A DNA stretch of 64,000 nucleotides from Dyella jiangningensis. Its GTDB lineage: Bacteria > Pseudomonadota > Gammaproteobacteria > Xanthomonadales > Rhodanobacteraceae. This document shows, piece after piece, positions 38,572-45,557 of the stretch (position 1 is its first letter; every line of letters starts with the position of its first letter). The stretch is from the NCBI GenBank assembly GCA_000632805.1, contig CP007444.1:5320772-5384771 (forward strand). The letters run 5' to 3'. Made by a program: the position numbers and the translations under genes. Under the pieces are notes generated by a model. The model was not told the DNA's origin. It did no database searches and saw only the letters and a program-made list of their open reading frames with translations.

Positions 38572-39894
38572 ATGTTCGAAGCGGGAGTTCCGGCACGGGA
38601 AAGCACTTGGTTTGGCCATCCGGCCGGCCTGAGCATCCTGTTTCTCACCGAAATGTGGGAGATGTTCTCCTTCTTCGGCATGCGCGCGTTGCTGGTCTAC
38701 TACATGACCATGCACCTGAAGATCGGGCAGGAGCATGCATCGCTGATCTATGGCGTGTACGCAGCCTTCGTCTACTTCACGCCGGTCTTCGGCGGCATCG
38801 TCGCGGACCGCTGGCTGGGCAAGCGCAATTCGGTCGTCATCGGTGGCGCCACCATGGCGTTGGGCCATTTCATGATGGCGTCCGAACCGCTGTTCTATCC
38901 AGCATTGGCGACGATCGCGCTCGGCAACGGATTGTTCCTGCCCAGCCTCGCCAGTCAGATCGAGGGCCTCTATCGGCACAACGATCCGCGTGCGAGCAAT
39001 GCTTACAACATCTACTACATCGGCATCAATCTCGGTGCTTTCCTCGCGCCATTGGTGTGCGGCACGCTGGGTGAAGCCTTCGGCTGGCACTGGGGTTTCA
39101 CTGCGGCTGGCCTCGGCATGCTGCTGTCGCTGGTGATTTATCTGGGCGGCGGCCGCTACCTGCCGCCGGAGCCCGCACGAACCGAGGCTGCCGTGCGTAC
39201 CCGGCATCCGGTGGATCGTGCGGTGATGCAGCGCTTTGGTTTCCTCATCACCGTGGCGGCCATCGTCGTGGTGTTTCGCGGCGCATACGAGCAGGTGGGC
39301 AATACCATTGCGCTGTGGGCAAGCGAAGGCGTTGATCGCCAGGTGACGGCGGGCTGGAGCATCCCGATGACGTGGTTCCAGTCGCTGGATTCACTGGTGG
39401 TGTTTACCGCGACGCCGCTCTTGGTGCTCCGCTGGGCGCGGCTGGCCAAGCGTGGCGTCGAAACGCCGTGGCTCAAGAAGATGGCATTCGGCGCAGCGGT
39501 GGTGGGCGCGTCCTATGTGATCCTCGCCTGCGTGGCGGCCTGGTCGGAAGCGCACGGCACGCGCGCCAGTTGGGTGTGGCTGGTGGGCTGGTTCATCATG
39601 ATGACCCTGGGCGAGCTCTACATCCTGCCGATCGGCCTGGGTCTGTTCGGGCGCATGGCGCCGGAAGGTTTCCGCGCCACGAGCATCGCGACGTGGTTCT
39701 TCGCCGGCTTTTTCGGCAACCTGCTGGCAGGCGCCCTGGGCACGCTGTGGAGCAGCCTGACCCACGGCTGGTTCTTTGCGTTGATCGGCGCGGTCGCAGG
39801 GTTGGCGGCAGCGCTTTTGTATATCCTAGGTTTACGGCTGGGTCACGTTGAAGCACGCGACGATGCGAGCGCAGCCATGGTGCTTTCCCGATAA
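38572..39894 (+). CDS. POT/PTR2 family proton-dependent peptide transporter
   Basis: 440 residues, about 12 membrane helices. The N-terminus carries H-P-x-G-L-x-x-L-F-L-T-E-M-W-E-M-F-S-F-F-G-M-R, a variant of the E-x-x-E-R-F-x-Y-Y-G motif of proton-coupled oligopeptide transporters; here the Arg of that motif is Met. The second family signature appears as N-I-Y-Y-I-G-I-N-L-G-A-F. It would carry di- or tripeptides through the inner membrane. Start ATG 38572 is preferred to GTG 38560, which sits on the ribosome site. It follows the epimerase by 24 bases and precedes the regulator by 10. Confidence 0.88.
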   Translation: MFEAGVPARESTWFGHPAGLSILFLTEMWEMFSFFGMRALLVYYMTMHLKIGQEHASLIYGVYAAFVYFTPVFGGIVADRWLGKRNSVVIGGATMALGHFMMASEPLFYPALATIALGNGLFLPSLASQIEGLYRHNDPRASNAYNIYYIGINLGAFLAPLVCGTLGEAFGWHWGFTAAGLGMLLSLVIYLGGGRYLPPEPARTEAAVRTRHPVDRAVMQRFGFLITVAAIVVVFRGAYEQVGNTIALWASEGVDRQVTAGWSIPMTWFQSLDSLVVFTATPLLVLRWARLAKRGVETPWLKKMAFGAAVVGASYVILACVAAWSEAHGTRASWVWLVGWFIMMTLGELYILPIGLGLFGRMAPEGFRATSIATWFFAGFFGNLLAGALGTLWSSLTHGWFFALIGAVAGLAAALLYILGLRLGHVEARDDASAAMVLSR

Positions 39895-39904
39895 GCAGGC
39901 GGCA

Positions 39905-40819
39905 ATGACCAAGGATCTCCAACAAAAGCTGAAGGATCGCTGGGAAACATTCACGGCGTCCGAACAGAAGATCGCCAGCTACCTGCTGCACAACATGCGC
40001 GACGTGCCCTTCGAAACGGCGGCCTCGCTGAGCAAGCGGGTGGGCGTCAGCCAGATGACGGTGGGGCGCTTCTTCCGCAGCCTCGGTTATGAAGGGGTCA
40101 ACGACCTCAAGGAAGAGTTGCGCACCGACACCTCATGGCGCCACCTGTACAAGGACGTGGAGAAGTCGCGCGACGCCGATCCTCTCGCCGGACATCTGCA
40201 TGCCGAGATTCGCGCGCTGACCAGCACGCATGCGCTCGCAGGTACCAAGGAATGGAAGTCGGTGGTGAAGCTGCTGACCTCCGCCGATCGCGTGACGGTA
40301 TCGAGCTTCCATCACGGTACTTTCCTCGGCCTCGGCTTCGCGGCGATGCTGCAGCAGGTACGCCCGCACGTGTCGTTCAATTCGGGCATCGATGGTGCCT
40401 ACGCCGACATGCTGCTCGATTCCACGCGCAACAGCTGCGTGGTGCTGATCGACATGCGCCGCTACTTCCGCCAGTTCCGCACGCTGGCGGAGGAAGTGGT
40501 GGAGCGCGGCATCCCGCTGGTGCTGATCACCGATACCGAGTGCTACTGGGCCCGCGAACTGACACCGAACGTGCTGATGATCCAGGCCGATCGCGCGTGG
40601 CACAGCTTCAGCGCGTACACCAGCCTGTTCAGCCTGCTGACCACGGCGATGGTGCAGGAGGCAGGCGACGTGATGGATCGCATCACCGAGATCAATCGTC
40701 TGCGCCAGCACTTTGCCGGCTATCTGGAACGCGACAATACGGATGTCGCCAAGAAGGATGCGGCCGCCACGACGACTCGCCGAAAGGGCGGTCGCACCCC
40801 TTCCAGGTCCAACCGCTGA
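39905..40819 (+). CDS. MurR/RpiR family transcriptional regulator
   Basis: 304 residues: N-terminal RpiR helix-turn-helix (about 1-77; S-E-Q-K-I-A-S-Y-L-L, then A-S-L-S-K-R-V-G-V-S-Q-M-T-V-G-R-F-F-R-S-L-G) and a C-terminal SIS domain (about 110-260) that normally binds phosphosugars or amino-sugar metabolites. The C-terminal tail is basic (R-R-K-G-G-R). MurR in E. coli responds to MurNAc-6-phosphate, which is consistent with a cell-wall-fragment theme, though the ligand here is unknown. As last gene of the operon it probably regulates it through the GGTAT/ATACC operator. Confidence 0.9.
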   Translation: MTKDLQQKLKDRWETFTASEQKIASYLLHNMRDVPFETAASLSKRVGVSQMTVGRFFRSLGYEGVNDLKEELRTDTSWRHLYKDVEKSRDADPLAGHLHAEIRALTSTHALAGTKEWKSVVKLLTSADRVTVSSFHHGTFLGLGFAAMLQQVRPHVSFNSGIDGAYADMLLDSTRNSCVVLIDMRRYFRQFRTLAEEVVERGIPLVLITDTECYWARELTPNVLMIQADRAWHSFSAYTSLFSLLTTAMVQEAGDVMDRITEINRLRQHFAGYLERDNTDVAKKDAAATTTRRKGGRTPSRSNR

Positions 40820-40830
40820 GCCGGAACTGA

Positions 40831-40851
40831 GCGGGAGGCCTGGCCTCCCGC
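40831..40851. terminator. GC-rich hairpin between convergent genes
   Basis: Perfect inverted repeat GCGGGAGGCC / GGCCTCCCGC with one base between. No T run on either side, so intrinsic termination is only possible, not certain. Confidence 0.5.
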
Positions 40852-40868
40852 GTCACCCCTTGCTTGCC

Positions 40869-43037
40869 TCAGAACCGGTAGCGCACGTTCAACATGTAAT
40901 TGCGCGGCGCCGAGTAGAAGCCCTGTGACCAGTAGAGGCTGGTGATGTATTTGCGGTCGGTGACGTTGTCGATGTTGAACGTCGCGCTCCAGTGCGGGTT
41001 GAAATCGTAGCCGGCCATGAGGCCCAGCACCACGTACGAACCCTGGGTCGTGTAGATCTCGCTGCCATCGAGCGCGACACTCTGCTGGTCGCGATAGATG
41101 CGGTCCTGCCATCGCAGCGTGGCACCGACGCGCAGGCCGTCGAGCGTCGGCATGCGATAGGTCGTGGACATCCGGAAAGTGCGTCGTGGCACGTAGGTGC
41201 GTACGTTCGCGCCATCGGGGTCATGCAGGCCCAGCTGCGTGTAGCCGCCGCCCAATTGCCAACGGTCGGTGAGCTGTCCGCTTACGTCGAACTCGAAACC
41301 CTTCGCAGTCGCGTCGATGCCGGCGTAGTAATCCTGGTTCGTCGCGAGGTTGTGCCCGGCATATTCGGCGAGACCATCCTGGCGCGTGCGGAACAGCGCA
41401 AACGTGGCGTTGAGGCGTCCGTCGTACCATTCGCCCTTGATGCCGGCTTCGAGATTCGCGCCCGTCACCGGGTCGAGCACCTTGTTGTTGACGTCGGTCT
41501 GCGTTTGCGGGTTGAACAGTTTGGCGTAGCTCACATACAGCGAGTAGTTCGTCGAAAGGTCGTAGACGGCACCAATGAACGGCGTGGTTTCCGTCTTGCT
41601 GTAGTTGCTCGGCACGCCATAGTTGACGCCGGTTTCCTCGACGTGGACGAGGCTCGCGCCGGTGATGAGGGTCAACGGCTCGGCAAGGCTCCAGCGAGCC
41701 GTCGCGTAGAGGCTCTTGCGCTTGATGTGGAAATCGCCGTTGCCGTAGTAGGCATCGAATGGCGGCATGGGATAGTCGCCCGTCCATTCGTTGAGCGGCG
41801 GCAGCGGCGTGCCGATGCCCTCACCGTAGCCGGAGAGCTGGTGCACGTCATCCTTCGCCCAGTTGGCGCCGATCACCAGCTCATGGCGACGGCCGGCGAG
41901 ATCGAAGGGCCCGGTGGCGTAGAGGTCCGCCACATATTGCTTCTCGGTGCTGTTGTAGGCGGACGGATAGGAGAACAGCCCCAGCCCCGTCTGCGCATCC
42001 GGCGTGCCGTACACGTAGAACAGGTTGCTGCCCTCGGTGACGCGGCGATAGTTGAGCGCGGCTTTCAGGCGCCACTCGTTGCCGAGTTCCTGGGTGAGTT
42101 CGATGAAGCTGCGCGTGTCGGCGATGTTCCAGTGCGACCAGTCGGCGGAGGTGCTGGCGGAGCGGTCGTAATCGGTTGCCGTGCCGTCCGTGTTGTACAG
42201 CGGGAGCGCGCCCCACATGCCGCCGTGGGTCTTGTTCTTCTGGTATGTGACGCCCGCGGTAAGCAGCGTGCTGCTGGTGAGGTCTGCCTCGACGATGCCG
42301 GAGATCACCTGCTTGCGAAGGTTGTAGCGGTCCAGGTAGCTGTCGGTGTCCTGGCCCGCGGCGACCAGGCGCCCGCGCACGCTGCGCGAATCGTTCAGCG
42401 GCCCCGAGAGATCCACGTCGAGGCGACGGTTGTCCCAGCTGCCCACGGTCAAGCCGACATCGCCCTGGAAATCCGCGGTAGGACGCTTGCGCACGAAATT
42501 GATGGTGGCCGACGGATTGCCGGTAAAGGAGAGCAGGCCGTTCGCGCCGCGCAGCACTTCCACGCGTTCGTAGATGGCCGTATCGATATCGCCTTGTTGA
42601 TTGCCGTCGGCGAAAGGCATGCCTACGCCATCCATCAGGAAGTTGGTGACGTCGAAGCCGCGCGCGCTGTAGTAGGTGCGATCGGTTTCCACGCGCTCGA
42701 CGTTCACGCCGGTGGTGTTGTCCAGCACGGCGTTGATGTTGTTGAGGCCGAAGTCGTCCATCTGCTGGCGCGTCACCACGCTCATCGACTGCGGCGTCTC
42801 GCGCATCGACAGTGAGAGGCGCGTGGCGCTGTCGGTGGCCTTGGTGGTGTAGGAGTCGCCATCGCCCGTGACGGTGGCGGTGGCCTGCACGCCTTCGAGA
42901 TTCTTCACCTTGGTGGCATCGGGCCCCTCGGGGGCATCCCCGGCATGGGACAACGGCGCGACGAGCGCGAAGGCGAGCGAGACGGCAAGACGGCAGCGCA
43001 GGGGATGGCGTCGCGTGAGCGAGGCGTGGAATGACAT
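40869..43037 (-). CDS. TonB-dependent siderophore receptor (FhuE/FoxA type)
   Basis: 722 residues: signal peptide (ending S-H-A-G near residue 33), plug domain (about 65-170: R-E-T-P-Q-S-M-S-V-V-T-R-Q-Q-M, S-A-R-G-F-D-V-T-N-F-L-M-D-G, R-V-E-V-L-R-G-A-N-G-L-L), and a barrel finishing with the group-specific N-V-T-D-R-K-Y and S-A-P-R-N-Y-M-L-N-V-R-Y-R-F, terminal Phe. It imports ferric siderophores, with energy from TonB. A near-perfect Fur box lies 80-95 bases upstream, so iron represses it. It is a single gene, converging on the rpiR operon and unrelated to it. Confidence 0.93.
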   Translation of the reverse strand: MSFHASLTRRHPLRCRLAVSLAFALVAPLSHAGDAPEGPDATKVKNLEGVQATATVTGDGDSYTTKATDSATRLSLSMRETPQSMSVVTRQQMDDFGLNNINAVLDNTTGVNVERVETDRTYYSARGFDVTNFLMDGVGMPFADGNQQGDIDTAIYERVEVLRGANGLLSFTGNPSATINFVRKRPTADFQGDVGLTVGSWDNRRLDVDLSGPLNDSRSVRGRLVAAGQDTDSYLDRYNLRKQVISGIVEADLTSSTLLTAGVTYQKNKTHGGMWGALPLYNTDGTATDYDRSASTSADWSHWNIADTRSFIELTQELGNEWRLKAALNYRRVTEGSNLFYVYGTPDAQTGLGLFSYPSAYNSTEKQYVADLYATGPFDLAGRRHELVIGANWAKDDVHQLSGYGEGIGTPLPPLNEWTGDYPMPPFDAYYGNGDFHIKRKSLYATARWSLAEPLTLITGASLVHVEETGVNYGVPSNYSKTETTPFIGAVYDLSTNYSLYVSYAKLFNPQTQTDVNNKVLDPVTGANLEAGIKGEWYDGRLNATFALFRTRQDGLAEYAGHNLATNQDYYAGIDATAKGFEFDVSGQLTDRWQLGGGYTQLGLHDPDGANVRTYVPRRTFRMSTTYRMPTLDGLRVGATLRWQDRIYRDQQSVALDGSEIYTTQGSYVVLGLMAGYDFNPHWSATFNIDNVTDRKYITSLYWSQGFYSAPRNYMLNVRYRF

Positions 43038-43115
43038 CGAGGTAGCCCTTGTTGGTATAGGAGTTCGGCGCGGACGCACCGAGGGCATTGGCGATGGCTG
43101 GGCCCACTCGGTAAA

Positions 43116-43130
43116 TGATAGTTATTATCA
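43116..43130. promoter_or_regulatory. Fur box
   Basis: TGATAGT-T-ATTATCA matches the 7-1-7 Fur consensus (TGATAAT n ATTATCA) with one mismatch, embedded in a longer AAATGATA / TATCATTT palindrome (43113-43133). It stands upstream of the siderophore receptor. Confidence 0.85.
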
Positions 43131-43245
43131 TTTAAGTTGACTAGTCTCCGGGGCCGGCGAGATGCCGCGGAAGGCTGACGACTCGCGCGTCTGAGTCGGG
43201 TAGGGCTCGCGATCAGCGGCGGCGCTGGGGTATCGTCCGCCGCTT

Positions 43246-43494
43246 ATGTCGACGCGATACGTGCTCTACCAAAGGGACTACTGCCACCTGTGCGACCAGG
43301 CGCTGGCCGTGATGGCCGAGGCCCGGTCACCGGATTTCGACAGCGTATGGGTCGATGACGATGACGCGCTGGAAGTGCGCTATGGCACCCGGGTGCCGGT
43401 GCTGCGCGACCAGCAGGACGGTCGCGAACTCGACTGGCCGTTCGATGCGGCCGCCGTACGGCAATTCCTGGCCGAAACGGCGCCTCCCTTGTAG
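43246..43494 (+). CDS. Glutaredoxin-like protein (DUF836 family)
   Basis: 82 residues of the small glutaredoxin-like family. The thioredoxin-type C-x-x-C is Y-C-H-L-C at residues 13-16, followed by a Asp-rich loop (V-D-D-D-D) and the cis-proline segment R-V-P-V-L. It probably acts as a thiol oxidoreductase or is a relic of one; partners are unknown. The TAG stop codon is provided by the first bases of a REP doublet (gTAGgagcg), so the C-terminus may have been set by that element. Confidence 0.82.
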   Translation: MSTRYVLYQRDYCHLCDQALAVMAEARSPDFDSVWVDDDDALEVRYGTRVPVLRDQQDGRELDWPFDAAAVRQFLAETAPPL

Positions 43495-43571
43495 GAGCGC
43501 ACCCAGTGCGCGACCGCGGCGCAGCGGCGTCTTCGCTCCATAGGCCTTTCGCGCACTGGGTGCGTTCCTAC
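43491..43571. repeat. REP-like inverted doublet
   Basis: Forward arm 43491-43515 and inverted arm ending at 43571; both arms have central base A (CACCCAGTG). The forward arm supplies the stop codon of the glutaredoxin-like gene. Confidence 0.88.
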
Positions 43572-43601
43572 AAAAAGAAAGGCGGGCCCCATGGGCCCGC
43601 C
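43572..43601 (-). terminator. Intrinsic terminator of the YceI operon
   Basis: On the minus strand: stem GGCGGGCCC / GGGCCCGCC with loop ATG, then TTTCTTTTTG. It follows the distal yceI-type gene by 27 bases. Confidence 0.88.
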
Positions 43602-43628
43602 GGATGTCAGGTGTCGAAGGCGAAGCGC

Positions 43629-44186
43629 TTACTTCGCCACAAGCACCAGATGCGCGTTGACCTTGACGTCCGCACCGATCACCGAGGTATCGGCGTATTC
43701 GCCGCCGCCCACGCCGTAATCCAGGCGCTTGACCGTGCCGCTCACGTCAAGCGTGGCGCCGGTGCCTTGCGACTTGAACGTGACGTTGAGGCTCACCGGC
43801 TTGGTCACGCCGCGCAGCGTGAGGTTGCCGTCCGCGACGACCAGCGCACCGTTCTGGCGAAAGCCGGTGGTTACGAAGTGCGCTTTCGGAAACTTGGCCA
43901 CGTTGAAGAAATCGGCGCCGGGCAGCGCGCCATCGCGGTCGTTGTCGCCGGTCTTCACGCTGGCGAGGTCGACGTCCACGTCGAACTTGGACGTGGCGAC
44001 CTTGGCCGGGTCGTAGCTGATGTTGGCCGTCCATTTGCCGAACGTGCCTTCGAACGCCTGCCCCTGGAACGTGCCGGCGAAGCCGAGCTTGCTGCCGGCC
44101 GGTTGCACGGTGTAATCGGCGGCGCTGGCGAGGCCTGGCAGAGCGAGCGCGAGCAGGAGCGGGGCGGCGAGCTTGAGGGCGTTCAT
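43629..44186 (-). CDS. YceI family periplasmic lipid-binding protein
   Basis: 185 residues with signal peptide (M-N-A-L-K-L-A-A-P-L-L-L-A-L-A-L-P-G-L-A-S-A) and a YceI lipocalin-like domain: S-K-L-G-F-A-G-T, the long V-D-L-A-S-V-K-T-G-D-x-x-R-D segment, and N-L-T-L-R-G-V-T-K-P-V. YceI proteins bind polyisoprenoids or other amphiphiles in the periplasm. Its ATG overlaps the stop of the cytochrome b561 gene (TGATG). It is last in a yceI-b561-yceI operon. Confidence 0.92.
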   Translation of the reverse strand: MNALKLAAPLLLALALPGLASAADYTVQPAGSKLGFAGTFQGQAFEGTFGKWTANISYDPAKVATSKFDVDVDLASVKTGDNDRDGALPGADFFNVAKFPKAHFVTTGFRQNGALVVADGNLTLRGVTKPVSLNVTFKSQGTGATLDVSGTVKRLDYGVGGGEYADTSVIGADVKVNAHLVLVAK

Positions 44187-44764
44187 CAACGGTCTCCTTG
44201 GGAAGGGGCGTTGTTGCGCAGGCGGCGGAAGGGGAGCATGCGCAGCAAGGTGTTGTCGCGATCGATCAGGTGGTGTTTCAGCGCGCCGCCGACATGCAGC
44301 ACCAGCAAGGCCACCAGGATCCAGAACAGGTTCTCGTGGATGCTGTGCGAGAGATGGCGCAGGTCGGGGCTGGCGCTGCCGAGCGCGGGCAGGTTGAACA
44401 TCTTGAAGAACTGCAGCGGCTTGCCGGTCACGGAGTTGAACCACCAGCCGCTCAACGGGATGGCAGCGATCAGCACGTACAGCAGCAGGTGCACGCCATG
44501 CGCGATGAGTTGCTGCCAGCGCGGCGCAGGATCTTCCACCGGGCGGCGGTCGCCGAGGCGCCAGACGAGCCGCAGCAGGAGCAGCGCGAGCACGGTGAGG
44601 CCGATCGACTTGTGCAGCGCCAGCCAGTTGATCTTCTGCATCGGCGAACTGGCCAGGTCCATCATCAGGCCGAAGATGCCGTTGCCGATGATGAGCAGGG
44701 CAGTGGCCCAGTGGAGAAACTTCGCGACCGAACCCCATTGGCGGTCGTTGCTGCGCAGGCTCAT
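44186..44764 (-). CDS. Cytochrome b561 family protein
   Basis: 192 residues with four membrane helices and the di-heme histidines expected for this family: F-L-H-W-A-T-A in helix 1, A-L-H-K-S-I-G in helix 2, A-H-G-V-H-L-L-L-Y in helix 3 and L-H-V-G-G-A-L-K-H-H in helix 4. It transfers electrons at the inner membrane, commonly from quinol to a periplasmic acceptor or superoxide. ATG 44764 overlaps the upstream yceI stop by four bases, and its own stop overlaps the next start, so all three genes are translationally coupled. Confidence 0.92.
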   Translation of the reverse strand: MSLRSNDRQWGSVAKFLHWATALLIIGNGIFGLMMDLASSPMQKINWLALHKSIGLTVLALLLLRLVWRLGDRRPVEDPAPRWQQLIAHGVHLLLYVLIAAIPLSGWWFNSVTGKPLQFFKMFNLPALGSASPDLRHLSHSIHENLFWILVALLVLHVGGALKHHLIDRDNTLLRMLPFRRLRNNAPSQGDR

Positions 44765-45381
44765 GGAGACTCCTTGTTGGATTGGGCCTTGTCGTCCTGG
44801 ACGGCTTCCAGTTCGAACCACACGCTCACGCCGTGGCCGATCGAGTTGGCATTGGACGTCATGCCGAAATCGTCGCGATTGAGCGTCGCGGTGGCGGAAA
44901 AACCCGCCGTGGTGTGCATGCCGTAGATGGTGGTGCCGCGGCGGTTGGCGGTGAACGCCAGGTCCACCGGCTTTGTCACGCCGCGCAGGGTGAGATTGCC
45001 GTGCAGCACGCCGTGCGTGTCGTCCTTGCGTTCCACCGAGGTGCTGACGAAATGCGCGTAGCGGTTTCTGGCGACATCGAGGAAAGCCGGCTTCTTCACG
45101 GCGTCGTTCCAGGCGGTGTCGCCCATGTCCAGGCTGTCCAGGTCGATGTCCAGTTCGGTGGCCGACTGGCTCCAGTCGTCCGGATCGAAGCGCAGCCAGC
45201 CACGGGCGATGTGCAGGCGTCCGAAGGGGCGCGAGAAGCCGTTGTGGTCGATGCTGAAAAGAATCTGGCTGTGCGTCGTGTCATACCGGTAGGTCGCCGG
45301 TGCTGCCTGCAAGGTTGCAAGCGGAAGGCAGGCGCACGCAATGGCGAAAACAAACCGTCGTGTGGGGCGGAAGAGGCGCAT
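44761..45381 (-). CDS. YceI family periplasmic protein, second paralogue
   Basis: 206 residues with signal peptide (ending T-L-Q-A-A) and YceI domain: Y-D-T-T-H-S-Q-I-L-F-S-I-D-H, L-D-S-L-D-M-G-D, and N-L-T-L-R-G-V-T-K-P-V, the last identical to that of the distal paralogue. It is clearly diverged from the other copy elsewhere. First gene of the yceI-b561-yceI operon. Pairing of YceI with a b561 cytochrome is a known association, perhaps for redox work on isoprenoid quinones in the periplasm; the precise reaction is not known. Confidence 0.9.
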   Translation of the reverse strand: MRLFRPTRRFVFAIACACLPLATLQAAPATYRYDTTHSQILFSIDHNGFSRPFGRLHIARGWLRFDPDDWSQSATELDIDLDSLDMGDTAWNDAVKKPAFLDVARNRYAHFVSTSVERKDDTHGVLHGNLTLRGVTKPVDLAFTANRRGTTIYGMHTTAGFSATATLNRDDFGMTSNANSIGHGVSVWFELEAVQDDKAQSNKESP

Positions 45382-45557
45382 GGGGCGGAAGTCTGGATGA
45401 TCCGCGAGGGAGGCGCCAGCAGCGGTCCAGGAACGGATTGTTTCCGCAGCCGCCCCTTCACCGCCTGTTTAGGCCTTTACGTCAGCACTTTCGGAGCCCG
45501 ATGGCGCTCGTTATGACACCGTTGCTCTGGCATGATCGGGCCTTCTCGGGGGAGATC

